Shown in pieces: positions 1 to 6,283 of a stretch of 12,619 nucleotides of DNA; position 1 is the stretch's first letter; each line of letters starts with the position of its first letter. Below the pieces are notes generated by a model. That model did no database searches. It was not told where the DNA came from and saw only the letters and a program-made list of their open reading frames with translations. Position numbers and translations under genes: made by a program. Source of the stretch: Methylovulum sp. (GTDB taxonomy: Bacteria; Pseudomonadota; Gammaproteobacteria; Methylococcales; Methylomonadaceae); NCBI GenBank assembly GCA_016919605.1, contig JACXTQ010000044.1, positions 1-12,619 on the forward strand, written 5' to 3'.

Positions 1-1882
1 GCCACCATGTGCATAGGCCGATAAACACCAGCAATGAGGTATAGACTTTAACAAAATTGGTCAATAACAATTCAAACGTCGGCAGTGACGTTTCCGCCGC
101 CAATAAATCCTGATAATAAATAATGCCGATAAAAATGCTGGTCAACACGGATAAAAATACAAACAGTAGCGTAAAGCGCAACAGCCGTAAGCGGGCGGTC
201 AGATTGATGCGGGCCGGTAGAAACCGCCGTGCGAACAGCTCCATATAATCGTCCAGCCGCGCCCCCGGCTTACAGGCATCCAGACAACGGGCATCCAAGG
301 TACAGCATAAAGAACAAATGCTGCCATCGTAAGCCGGACAATAGGCAATGTCTTCATGCTCAAACTCATTTTCACAAATGCTGCACCGATTATGGCTATG
401 GCGATTTTTTTTATTGCGATCCCGCGCCAGATAATGTTTATGTCCGGTAAAAAAAGCAATGCTAGGTACTAGCACAAACGCCAAGCCCAGTGAAATAAAC
501 CCCGAAAAAGCCCGTGCGTGCTCACCAAACAGGCCAAGGTAGGCCAGTATTGACACCACCGAGGCCACGAACGTCGCGATAATGCCGACCGGATTCAAAT
601 CCGGCAGGTACGCACGTTTAAATTCGATGATGTCCGGGCTAAGTTTGAGGGGTTTGTTAATCAACAATTCGGCGGCGACCGCGCTAATCCACGCTATCGA
701 CATATTGGAAAACAATCCCAATACTTTTTCCAAGGCACCGAACACGCCAAATTCCATCAAGAGCAAAGCGATTAGGACATTGAACAGCAACCAGATCACC
801 CGCCCCGGATGGCTGTGGGTGATGCGCGAAAAAAAGTTCGACCACGCCAAAGAACCGGCATACGCATTGGTGACATTGATCTTAAGTTGGCTGATGACCA
901 CAAACAGGGTGGTCGCCGCCAGCGCCCATTCAGGATTGGGAAACAATTCTTGATAAGCGATCAGATACATTTGCGTGGGTTCGTGCGCATGTTCGGGGGC
1001 GATGCCGTGACGTATGGCCAGATGAGCCAACAAGGCGCCGCCCAGTTGTCTGAGCATACCAAAAATAATCCAGCCCGGCCCTGCGCTAATCGTCGCCAAC
1101 CACCAGCGCAGTTTGTTGGCGGCGGTTTTCTCCGGCATAAACCTAAGAAAATCCACTTGCTCGCCGATTTGCGCGACCATTGAAAACGCCACGGTTGTGG
1201 CGCTGCCGAACAATAACCAGTTAAACCCCTGCCCACTGGCCGCTATCCAAAAATAACTCTCCACGGTCAGTAATGCGTCTTGCTCGTGCATAACCACGGC
1301 GATGTAGGGAGCGATTAACAGCACCAACCACAGCGGTTGCGTCCACAATTGCATCCGGCTAATGGTGGTGATACCAAACGTCACCAGCGGAATGACCGTG
1401 ACCGCGCTGATGACATGGGCGAGGGCGATAGGGATATTAAAATACAATTCCAAGGCCAGCGACATAATCGACGCTTCCAAGGCGAAAAGCGTAAAGGTAA
1501 ACGAGGCGTAAATGAGCGACGTAACCGTGGAGCCGAGATAGCCAAAGCCGGCGCTGCGGGTCAGCAAGTCAATGTCGATATTGTAGCGGGCCGCGTAATA
1601 GCTGATCGGGAAGCTGGTGATAAAAATCACCACCCCAACGATTAAAATCGCCCAAAACGCATTGGTGAAGCCGTAATGTATCGACAAAAACCCGCCAATG
1701 GCCTCCAGTACCAAAAACGAAGTCGAGCCGAAAGCGGTATTGGCGACCTGAAATTCCGACCATTTACGGAAGCTACGCGGGGCAAAACGCAAGGCATAGT
1801 CTTCCAGACTTTCATTCGCCACCCATGAATTATAATCGCGGCGTATTTTTGAGATATTTTGATAAATATTTTTATTTTTCAT
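1..1882 (-). CDS. NCS1-type permease domain with cysteine cluster, probable permease-linked sensor kinase (3' end outside window)
   Basis: The frame is open from an ATG at 1882 to the window edge (627 codons, no stop), so the C-terminus is missing. Residues ~30-490 are a polytopic membrane domain resembling NCS1 cytosine/purine/hydantoin permeases (about twelve hydrophobic segments). A soluble patch follows with eight cysteines at 500, 503, 515, 523, 526, 527, 533 and 537 (CSIC, YCPAY, ICSLCC, DARC..C), then an amphipathic stretch and two more hydrophobic segments running to the edge. From memory of the family, proteins with NCS1 domain plus this ICSLCC/DARC patch continue into PAS and histidine-kinase (often hybrid) modules, so I infer a sensor kinase; the kinase itself is not visible. 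The cysteines could bind zinc or an Fe-S cluster. No good Shine-Dalgarno precedes the ATG. The placement beside ureide genes suggests sensing of a ureide or nucleobase. A plain transporter is the alternative. Confidence 0.75.
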   Translation of the reverse strand, partial: MKNKNIYQNISKIRRDYNSWVANESLEDYALRFAPRSFRKWSEFQVANTAFGSTSFLVLEAIGGFLSIHYGFTNAFWAILIVGVVIFITSFPISYYAARYNIDIDLLTRSAGFGYLGSTVTSLIYASFTFTLFALEASIMSLALELYFNIPIALAHVISAVTVIPLVTFGITTISRMQLWTQPLWLVLLIAPYIAVVMHEQDALLTVESYFWIAASGQGFNWLLFGSATTVAFSMVAQIGEQVDFLRFMPEKTAANKLRWWLATISAGPGWIIFGMLRQLGGALLAHLAIRHGIAPEHAHEPTQMYLIAYQELFPNPEWALAATTLFVVISQLKINVTNAYAGSLAWSNFFSRITHSHPGRVIWLLFNVLIALLLMEFGVFGALEKVLGLFSNMSIAWISAVAAELLINKPLKLSPDIIEFKRAYLPDLNPVGIIATFVASVVSILAYLGLFGEHARAFSGFISLGLAFVLVPSIAFFTGHKHYLARDRNKKNRHSHNRCSICENEFEHEDIAYCPAYDGSICSLCCTLDARCLDACKPGARLDDYMELFARRFLPARINLTARLRLLRFTLLFVFLSVLTSIFIGIIYYQDLLAAETSLPTFELLLTNFVKVYTSLLVFIGLCTWW

Positions 1883-2084
1883 GGGCTAGTATCGTATACG
1901 TGCATAACCTAATCGTAAGCGATTGCTTATGTTCTTTAAGGGCTTCTAGGATTTTGGCTTGCTAAGCATACACCGTAACAAGCGTGTATCTGTGCAAAAA
2001 ATCGTAGGGCAGTAACGTAACTTAAGATTAAATGCTGAATCGGGCAGGTGTCCACTGTATAAAAACCCTATCTTGCCAGCTATT

Positions 2085-2112
2085 AGTCAAATGACTCATG
2101 AGTTATTTGACT
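2085..2112. repeat. 28-bp loopless palindrome, possible operator
   Basis: The arms AGTCAAATGACTCA and TGAGTTATTTGACT are complementary over 14 bp with one mismatch (G2093/T2104) and no loop, centred on CATG. A loopless dyad of this size fits a binding site for a dimeric regulator better than a terminator. It lies about 200 bp upstream of the permease/sensor start at 1882 and about 170 bp beyond the NCS2 permease stop. The factor that would bind it is unknown. Confidence 0.45.
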
Positions 2113-2217
2113 GATTGTGTTTATTGGCGGATTGAGGGATGAATAAACCGGAAACAGTGGTCGGTAAGGGGAGGGGGGCGTAGGGGAGGTAACTCGCGTT
2201 TGCGGAGGGTAAAGCAC

Positions 2218-2242
2218 TAGGCTGGGCGGTAAGCCCAGCCTA
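2218..2242 (-). terminator. Hairpin after the NCS2 permease gene, candidate terminator
   Basis: A perfect 10-bp stem, TAGGCTGGGC/GCCCAGCCTA, with a 5-nt loop begins about 39 nt past the stop codon of the minus-strand permease gene. The tract after the stem on the minus strand (GTGCTTTACC) is not a clear U-run, so it may be a weak intrinsic terminator or an mRNA-stabilising hairpin. Confidence 0.45.
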
Positions 2243-2280
2243 TAGATTGCATTGAAAGACTGGAGAAGGGGTAAAGGGGG

Positions 2281-3831
2281 CTAATGGGTGTCTTTTGAGG
2301 CCGGTATTATTTCGGCGTATTTTGCCGAAACCAGCAAAATGCCCGCCACGGCAAGGTAACTGAACGTCACTGGTAACGATTGGGCGAAACCGATGGCTTC
2401 ACCGTGCATTAGGCCGACAAACGTGCAAGCCGCAGCGGCTAAGGCAAACAAAGCGGCTTTGACCAATTCCCGCTCAATGACAAAGGCGGCTATCGCGCCC
2501 AACATTAAGCCGCCCAAAATAGCACCACCACCTAGCACTTCCAAGCCATGATACAGTACGCCTACTTTTCCCAGTTTATCCAGGCCCAGCGCGGCGGCGC
2601 TGGTGCCGGCCGCGCCTAATGAGTTATCAATCTGCAATTTGCCCCAGGCGGCAAGATTGGGCATTAAGGCCAAAATGATGGCGGGGGCATGGCTTCTTGG
2701 CGTTTCCTGAAAGGCTTGTGCGCCGATTAGCATACCGATGTAAAGCAAAATAGGCGAGATGGCGACGACCGGGATTAAAGAGGCCATCAGCGCGATGATA
2801 CCTAACCAAGATAGCACCAGCACGGTAATGCCCGTTGCCGCCGAGTAACCTATACGTCCGCCCATAGATTTCCAACCAGGATGGCCGATGTATACGGCGT
2901 TGATGAACGGGTTGCCCATCATGCAGCCGATTAGGCTGACCACGCCATCGGCGGTCAATACTCGTGTGGTTGGGTAGCTGTCGCCCCCGACCGCCGCACT
3001 TTCGACATTATCCATTGCTTCAACCAAGTCATAAATGCCGAATGGAATGGCCGTCACCAAAATCACGCCCAAAAATTCAAACCCTGAAAACACATGGCCT
3101 ATAGCCGGAAGTGGAAACGAGAAACCAAAGTTGGCAAAGGAAGCGGTGACATTATCTAAACTCATGCCGCCATAATTCAAGCCCATTAAGGTAGAGCACC
3201 ACGCAATCAGAGTACCCACGGCAATCGCGACCAAGCCCGCCGGAATGCCTTTGAAATAACGCACCCCGCCAAACCAGCTGGCTAAGATAATAGCGAAACA
3301 CACCACGCCGACCACGGGGGTCATAAACATTTCTAAAGCGGGGCGTAAGGAGATAAAGGCGATGGACACCCCCGCCAGCGTACCGAGCAAAGCGGCACGG
3401 GGAGTGACTTTACGGATAATGGGCGCGATAAAGCCGCCCACCATCAGCACAAAGCTTTGGATGAACACCCACGCCAGCCCGGCTTCCCAGCCCTTGACCG
3501 GATCGTTGGTACTGAGCGAAATCGGCAACATGATGACGAAAACCACCACAAACATGTGCGGCACGCTGATTCCTGAGGGCAGGGCGCAGACATCATCCCT
3601 GCCCGTTTCTTTCGCCAGCTTGTAGGCCAACCACGCATAATAAAGGGTGCTTAAAAACAGCATAAGTCCGGTCGCCGGAAGAATACGCCCGAAGACCAGA
3701 TCATCGGGCATTTTCAGCACAAACCGTAATAATCCTGTCAAGACCAGCAGATTGACCAGAATATTGGTGCCAAAGCCGAAGTAAGCGTTCCAGTCTCCGG
3801 GTGTCCAAATGTTAACCTTTGATGTTGTCAT
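2281..3831 (-). CDS. NCS2-family (xanthine/uracil/AzgA-like) permease, probable ureide importer
   Basis: A 516-residue inner-membrane protein with 12-14 hydrophobic segments. It has features of the nucleobase:cation symporter-2 fold: an ALPSG stretch near residues 83-87 in the first repeat and the DNVESAAVGGD segment (274-284), which resembles the QxxExxGD substrate-binding motif, with acidic residues E277 and D284. It is divergent from textbook UraA or UacT, so the substrate cannot be read from family alone. Next to a biuret-hydrolase paralogue and a GntR regulator, uptake of a ureide such as biuret or triuret is a reasonable inference; a purine or pyrimidine is the alternative. The start at 3831 is well supported: GAGGG lies five nucleotides before the ATG. 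It is separated from the upstream hydrolase gene by a palindromic repeat block and appears to have its own promoter. Confidence 0.85.
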   Translation of the reverse strand: MTTSKVNIWTPGDWNAYFGFGTNILVNLLVLTGLLRFVLKMPDDLVFGRILPATGLMLFLSTLYYAWLAYKLAKETGRDDVCALPSGISVPHMFVVVFVIMLPISLSTNDPVKGWEAGLAWVFIQSFVLMVGGFIAPIIRKVTPRAALLGTLAGVSIAFISLRPALEMFMTPVVGVVCFAIILASWFGGVRYFKGIPAGLVAIAVGTLIAWCSTLMGLNYGGMSLDNVTASFANFGFSFPLPAIGHVFSGFEFLGVILVTAIPFGIYDLVEAMDNVESAAVGGDSYPTTRVLTADGVVSLIGCMMGNPFINAVYIGHPGWKSMGGRIGYSAATGITVLVLSWLGIIALMASLIPVVAISPILLYIGMLIGAQAFQETPRSHAPAIILALMPNLAAWGKLQIDNSLGAAGTSAAALGLDKLGKVGVLYHGLEVLGGGAILGGLMLGAIAAFVIERELVKAALFALAAAACTFVGLMHGEAIGFAQSLPVTFSYLAVAGILLVSAKYAEIIPASKDTH

Positions 3832-3861
3832 GTTGCCCTCTATTTTGGTATGCCTAAATTA

Positions 3862-3891
3862 AAGATACGGTGATGGGGTTGCGTCTGTCAT
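3862..3891 (-). promoter_or_regulatory. Candidate sigma-70 promoter for the NCS2 permease
   Basis: On the minus strand, ATGACA (-35, 3891-3886) and TATCTT (-10, 3867-3862) are separated by 18 bp. This would start transcription near 3855, about 24 nt before the ATG. The -35 matches consensus in five of six positions and the -10 in four of six. No GG-N10-GC sigma-54 element was found here, unlike at the two hydrolase genes. Confidence 0.35.
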
Positions 3892-4000
3892 TTTGTGGGA
3901 GTGATAACCTGATGTTACGCAGACATTTTCTGCCGATTAAAAAAACACATGATGAGTCGCTATCGCGACACTATTTAATCGGGTTTTCGCACCCGAAGGC

Positions 4001-4253
4001 GAGACACTTTCTTTTGCTCCGCCTCGGCAATTGCTCCTGCATTGCCCTACCTCCTGCATCCATGCAGTCGAAAAGAAAGTGTCCAAAGAAAAGGCGGCCC
4101 GATTGCCGCTTCATCCTGTGCTTCTCGGTTTTGTCGGGGGTCGGTAAAAGGGGCTTCCTGCCCTTTATGCCCTTTGGGTGCTTTACCGACGCGCGGCATC
4201 CCTGCCGCGCCCCTTTATGCCCTGCGGGTATTCGGGCTTATCCCGACAAAACC
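4001..4253. repeat. Block of nested extragenic palindromes
   Basis: Several perfect inverted repeats are packed here: gacactttctttt (4003-4015) with aaaagaaagtgtc (4071-4083); ggttttgtcggg (4127-4138) with cccgacaaaacc (4242-4253); gtcggtaaa (4140-4148) with tttaccgac (4182-4190); and gcgcggca (4191-4198) with tgccgcgc (4203-4210). The 13-mer ccctttatgccct occurs at both 4161 and 4211. It looks like a dispersed repeat element with no transposase. The ACTTTCTTTTGC/AAAAGAAAGTGTCC type is familiar to me from many proteobacterial genomes (recollection, not a search). Long open frames through it are artefacts. It separates the hydrolase from the permease gene and may act as a terminator or mRNA-processing site. 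Confidence 0.8.
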
Positions 4254-4280
4254 TGCGATGCTCGGCGCGGCAAACGGGAG

Positions 4281-4304
4281 AAAAACAACGTTACTGCGTA
4301 ACGT
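4281..4304 (-). terminator. Intrinsic terminator candidate after the first amidohydrolase
   Basis: On the minus strand the stem ACGTTAC-GCA-GTAACGT (4304-4288) is followed by TGTTTTT (4287-4281). It lies about 19 nt past the stop codon of the 4323-4994 gene. The stem has only 7 bp, but the position and T-run fit a Rho-independent terminator. If it works, the NCS2 permease would be transcribed separately. Confidence 0.55.
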
Positions 4305-4322
4305 CAGTAATAAAAATTTGGT

Positions 4323-4994
4323 TTATCCGGCCATCGCCGCCAAAATACGCTGCGAATCAGTGACCCAACCAAAAATCCCGCCTTGCGCCTTAATCATGCG
4401 TAGACCCATTTCATGAAATTCGGGGATATACGAGCCGCAGCAATCACCGGGCACGAGACAACGATAACCACGATCATTCGCTTCCCGTATCGTGGTATGT
4501 ACGCACACTTCAGTGGTCACGCCGCAGACAATCAAGTCTTCAATGCCGTTAGCTTGCAAAATGGATTCGAAGGCCGTCGCATAAAACGCGCCCTTGCCGG
4601 GTTTGTCGATGACAGGTTCGCCCGCTTGCGGATAGAGTGCGGGGATAATGTCTTGTCCTGGCTCGCCACGGATCAAGATACGGCCCATCGGCCCCATTTC
4701 CCCTATCCGTACGCTGGGGTCGCCCCGCTCGATTTTAGCCTTGTGGGCATCGGACATATCGGGGAGATGGCCTTCACGGGTATGGATGATTAACAGGCCC
4801 TTTTCTCTTGCGGCACTGAGTAGGGCTTGGCAGGGGGCAATGGCGGCGGACAATAGGGATACGTCATTGCCTAGGGATTCGCCAAAACCGCCTGGCTCCA
4901 GAAAATCCCGCTGCATATCAATGATGACAACGGCTGTCTTGGTTAAATCAAGGGTGATGGCTTCGGGTTCGGCATGTATTTCAATGGCTTGCAT
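4323..4994 (-). CDS. Isochorismatase-family cysteine amidohydrolase, BiuH paralogue (candidate triuret hydrolase)
   Basis: A 223-residue cytosolic amidohydrolase of the isochorismatase-like fold. The Asp-Lys-Cys machinery is visible: D26 in VVIIDMQRDF, K131/K134 in DKPGKGAF, and C164 in GVTTEVCVHTT, plus the HTREGH segment (71-76) and Q204 in AQGGIFG. All of these are shared with the BiuH encoded at 10638-11318, so the substrate should be a linear ureide. Known close relatives of BiuH include triuret hydrolase (TrtA) and guanylurea hydrolase (GuuH). Because the pathway below triuret (BiuH, AtzF) is present and no guanidine-degrading gene is seen, triuret hydrolase is my first guess; a second biuret hydrolase or a RutB-like enzyme remains possible. 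The start at 4994 is preferred over an upstream ATG at 5069 because AGAGA lies about 7 nt before it, the family N-terminus begins there, and the longer start would precede the predicted sigma-54 transcription start. Confidence 0.85.
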   Translation of the reverse strand: MQAIEIHAEPEAITLDLTKTAVVIIDMQRDFLEPGGFGESLGNDVSLLSAAIAPCQALLSAAREKGLLIIHTREGHLPDMSDAHKAKIERGDPSVRIGEMGPMGRILIRGEPGQDIIPALYPQAGEPVIDKPGKGAFYATAFESILQANGIEDLIVCGVTTEVCVHTTIREANDRGYRCLVPGDCCGSYIPEFHEMGLRMIKAQGGIFGWVTDSQRILAAMAG

Positions 4995-5040
4995 AACGAT
5001 TCTCTGCGTGTTGATGGGTATGGCAGGTAAAATGCAACTA

Positions 5041-5052
5041 TGTATACAACAA
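5041..5052 (-). promoter_or_regulatory. TTGTTGTATACA motif at the predicted start site, possible GntR operator
   Basis: The minus-strand sequence TTGTTGTATACA follows directly after the -12 element of the predicted sigma-54 promoter and spans the expected transcription start. The same 12-mer with one change (TTGTTGTATGCA) lies at the equivalent place before biuH (11404-11415). Its GTATAC core resembles the GT-N-AC type of half-palindrome known for FadR/FCD-type GntR regulators, and such a regulator is encoded divergently about 300 bp away. Binding is inferred. Confidence 0.4.
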
Positions 5053-5068
5053 AGCAAGTCCCATACCA
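5053..5068 (-). promoter_or_regulatory. Sigma-54 promoter candidate for the first amidohydrolase
   Basis: On the minus strand TGGTATG-GGAC-TTGCT gives the invariant GG (5067-5066), a 10-nt gap and GC (5055-5054). Against TGGCACG-N4-TTGCW it matches 10 of 12 defined positions, including a perfect TTGCT. Transcription would start near 5042, giving a leader of about 48 nt to the ATG at 4994. Two NtrC-like sites lie about 147 bp upstream. Confidence 0.55.
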
Positions 5069-5177
5069 TCAGCTAAGCAAATAACTGCTATTTTATTGTA
5101 AGTGATTGTAAATAAATGGTAGTTTTTAAAGACAATAGGTGCTTGCCACGTTGTTGCCTTGCAGGCTTGGGCAATTT

Positions 5178-5225
5178 TTGGTCAATATGGTGCAAAAAAT
5201 GGTAATTTTGCACATCAATGTCGCA
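5178..5225. promoter_or_regulatory. Two tandem NtrC-like binding sites
   Basis: Site 1 (5178-5194) reads TGCACCATATTGACCAA on the minus strand and agrees with the enteric NtrC-type TGCAC-N7-GTGCA sites over its first 12 positions. Site 2 (5209-5225) reads TGCACATCAATGTCGCA on the plus strand, a dyad with two deviations. Their centres are 31 bp apart, about three helical turns, similar to the paired NtrC sites of the glnA enhancer. The facing half-sites form the inverted repeat GTGCAAAA-N8-TTTTGCAC (5190-5213). Confidence 0.45.
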
Positions 5226-5278
5226 CATCTGTGGTTAAGGCGGAATTATCAAGGCCGCTACCATATTCGCTGGCCGGA

Positions 5279-5289
5279 TGTTATATACT
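5279..5289 (+). promoter_or_regulatory. Weak -10 candidate for the GntR-family gene
   Basis: TATACT (5284-5289) on the plus strand would place a start near 5296, about 50 nt before the ATG at 5347. No convincing -35 hexamer is seen at 16-18 bp spacing; an upstream TG at 5279-5280 could be part of an extended -10. Low certainty. Confidence 0.25.
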
Positions 5290-5346
5290 CTAGCTAGTGG
5301 GGTACATAATCAGATTACCTTTTAAACTTATGGGCGTGGTTGACCA

Positions 5347-6081
5347 ATGCCCTTGGAACACCGGCTATTTTTACCAAAAACTTACATGACGACAGCAAAA
5401 GGCGCGGCTGCGCAACACATTTATGGGACACTTCGCAACATGATCCTGAATTTTGAAATTCAGCCCAATTCGCGTTTGACCGAAACCGAGTTGGCCAGTT
5501 ATTTCAAAGTCAGCAGGACACCGATACGGGAAGCCTTACAACGCTTGGCGAACGAGGGGCTGATTACTATTCGTCCTAAACAGGGCTGTTTTGTGCGGGC
5601 TATGGATTTGGAGGAATTTACCGACTACTACCAAATCCGCGTCAGTCTGGAGATGTTGTCGTTGGAATTGGCTTGCACCACGATGTCCGATGAGGCGTTA
5701 AGAAATTTGTGCAAGGTATGGGAAAAAGACACCGCCGAAGATGACGACGGCAAAGCGGAGCGGGTCGCTAGCCTAGATGAGGCGTTCCATATCAAACTTG
5801 CCGAAGGCGGCGGCAATCAAGCCTTAATGAAATTGTTGATCGACATCAACAACCGCATCCGCATCGTCCGGCGCTTGGATTTTACCGATCAGGAACGGAT
5901 CAGAAAAACCTACGAAGAACATCATCGCATCCTTCAGCATTTGTTAAAACGCGATATCCAAGCCGCGAAAAATGAAATGCTGCGCCATATTAAAAAAAGC
6001 GAAGAGTTCAGCAAAATGCTGACGATCATCCGCATGGGGATACGCAAAAATAACAGTTTTCCATTTGTGGCTGTTAAATAG
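5347..6081 (+). CDS. GntR-family transcriptional regulator, FCD (FadR-type) subfamily
   Basis: A 244-residue cytosolic DNA-binding protein. The N-terminal winged helix-turn-helix spans about residues 20-85, with the typical IQPNSRLTETELASYF, VSRTPIREALQRLANEGL and IRPKQGCFV segments. The C-terminal all-helical FCD ligand domain covers about 87-225. The usual FCD metal/ligand residues are present: D144 and H148 (SLDEAFH), H192 (EEHHRIL) and H214 (MLRHI). It is transcribed away from the first amidohydrolase across a shared 352-bp regulatory region, so it probably controls that gene, perhaps biuH-atzF as well, in response to a ureide or its breakdown product (inference). No clear ribosome-binding site marks the start; an in-frame ATG at 5386, just before the conserved helix, is an equally possible start. 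Repressor or activator cannot be decided from sequence. Confidence 0.88.
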   Translation: MPLEHRLFLPKTYMTTAKGAAAQHIYGTLRNMILNFEIQPNSRLTETELASYFKVSRTPIREALQRLANEGLITIRPKQGCFVRAMDLEEFTDYYQIRVSLEMLSLELACTTMSDEALRNLCKVWEKDTAEDDDGKAERVASLDEAFHIKLAEGGGNQALMKLLIDINNRIRIVRRLDFTDQERIRKTYEEHHRILQHLLKRDIQAAKNEMLRHIKKSEEFSKMLTIIRMGIRKNNSFPFVAVK

Positions 6082-6283
6082 ATGGCGCATAGATGCGTAC
6101 AGAAAGACAAACGGCAAGAAAATCGTCGCTATAGAGATTGATTCATAAAGCGTAAAATGTACGTCAATAAAAAAACAATAAATGAATGGGCTATGAAAAT
6201 ATAAGTGTTTAAAATATTAAAGTTTATTGGCTTGTAATGTGAGAATACGAAAGTATTGGTTGTTGCTTAGTAAATTTAAGTGT

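Larger units (their letters stand above)
1883..2280. other. 398-bp intergenic region upstream of the permease/sensor gene
   Basis: No credible gene. It holds the 5' region of the minus-strand permease/sensor gene and the 3' region of the NCS2 permease gene. Visible elements are a GTATAC core inside an 8-bp palindrome (cgtatacg, 1893-1900), a GTGCAAAAAA tract at 1992-2001 that resembles the half-sites seen before both hydrolase genes, a 28-bp palindrome (2085-2112), and a GC-rich hairpin (2218-2242). I found no convincing sigma-70 or sigma-54 promoter for the 1882 start. Confidence 0.6.

Noticed and set aside
229..1763. Several frames on both strands within the first 1.9 kb
   Set aside because: They are shadows of the open minus-strand permease/sensor frame, which runs unbroken from 1882 to the window edge.
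3870..4416. Overlapping plus-strand frames of 61-143 codons in the permease-hydrolase gap
   Set aside because: They run through the multi-palindrome block and into the antisense strand of the hydrolase; composition is repeat-derived.
5178..5193. Possible plus-strand sigma-54 promoter for the GntR gene (GG-N10-GC)
   Set aside because: Only about 7 of 12 consensus positions fit, and the same bases are better explained as an NtrC-like site.
6082..6283. Search for an insertion boundary or direct repeats flanking the AT-rich cassette (6082-6283 and 8200-8369)
   Set aside because: No matching repeats, integrase, tRNA end or inverted repeats could be seen, so no attachment site is claimed.
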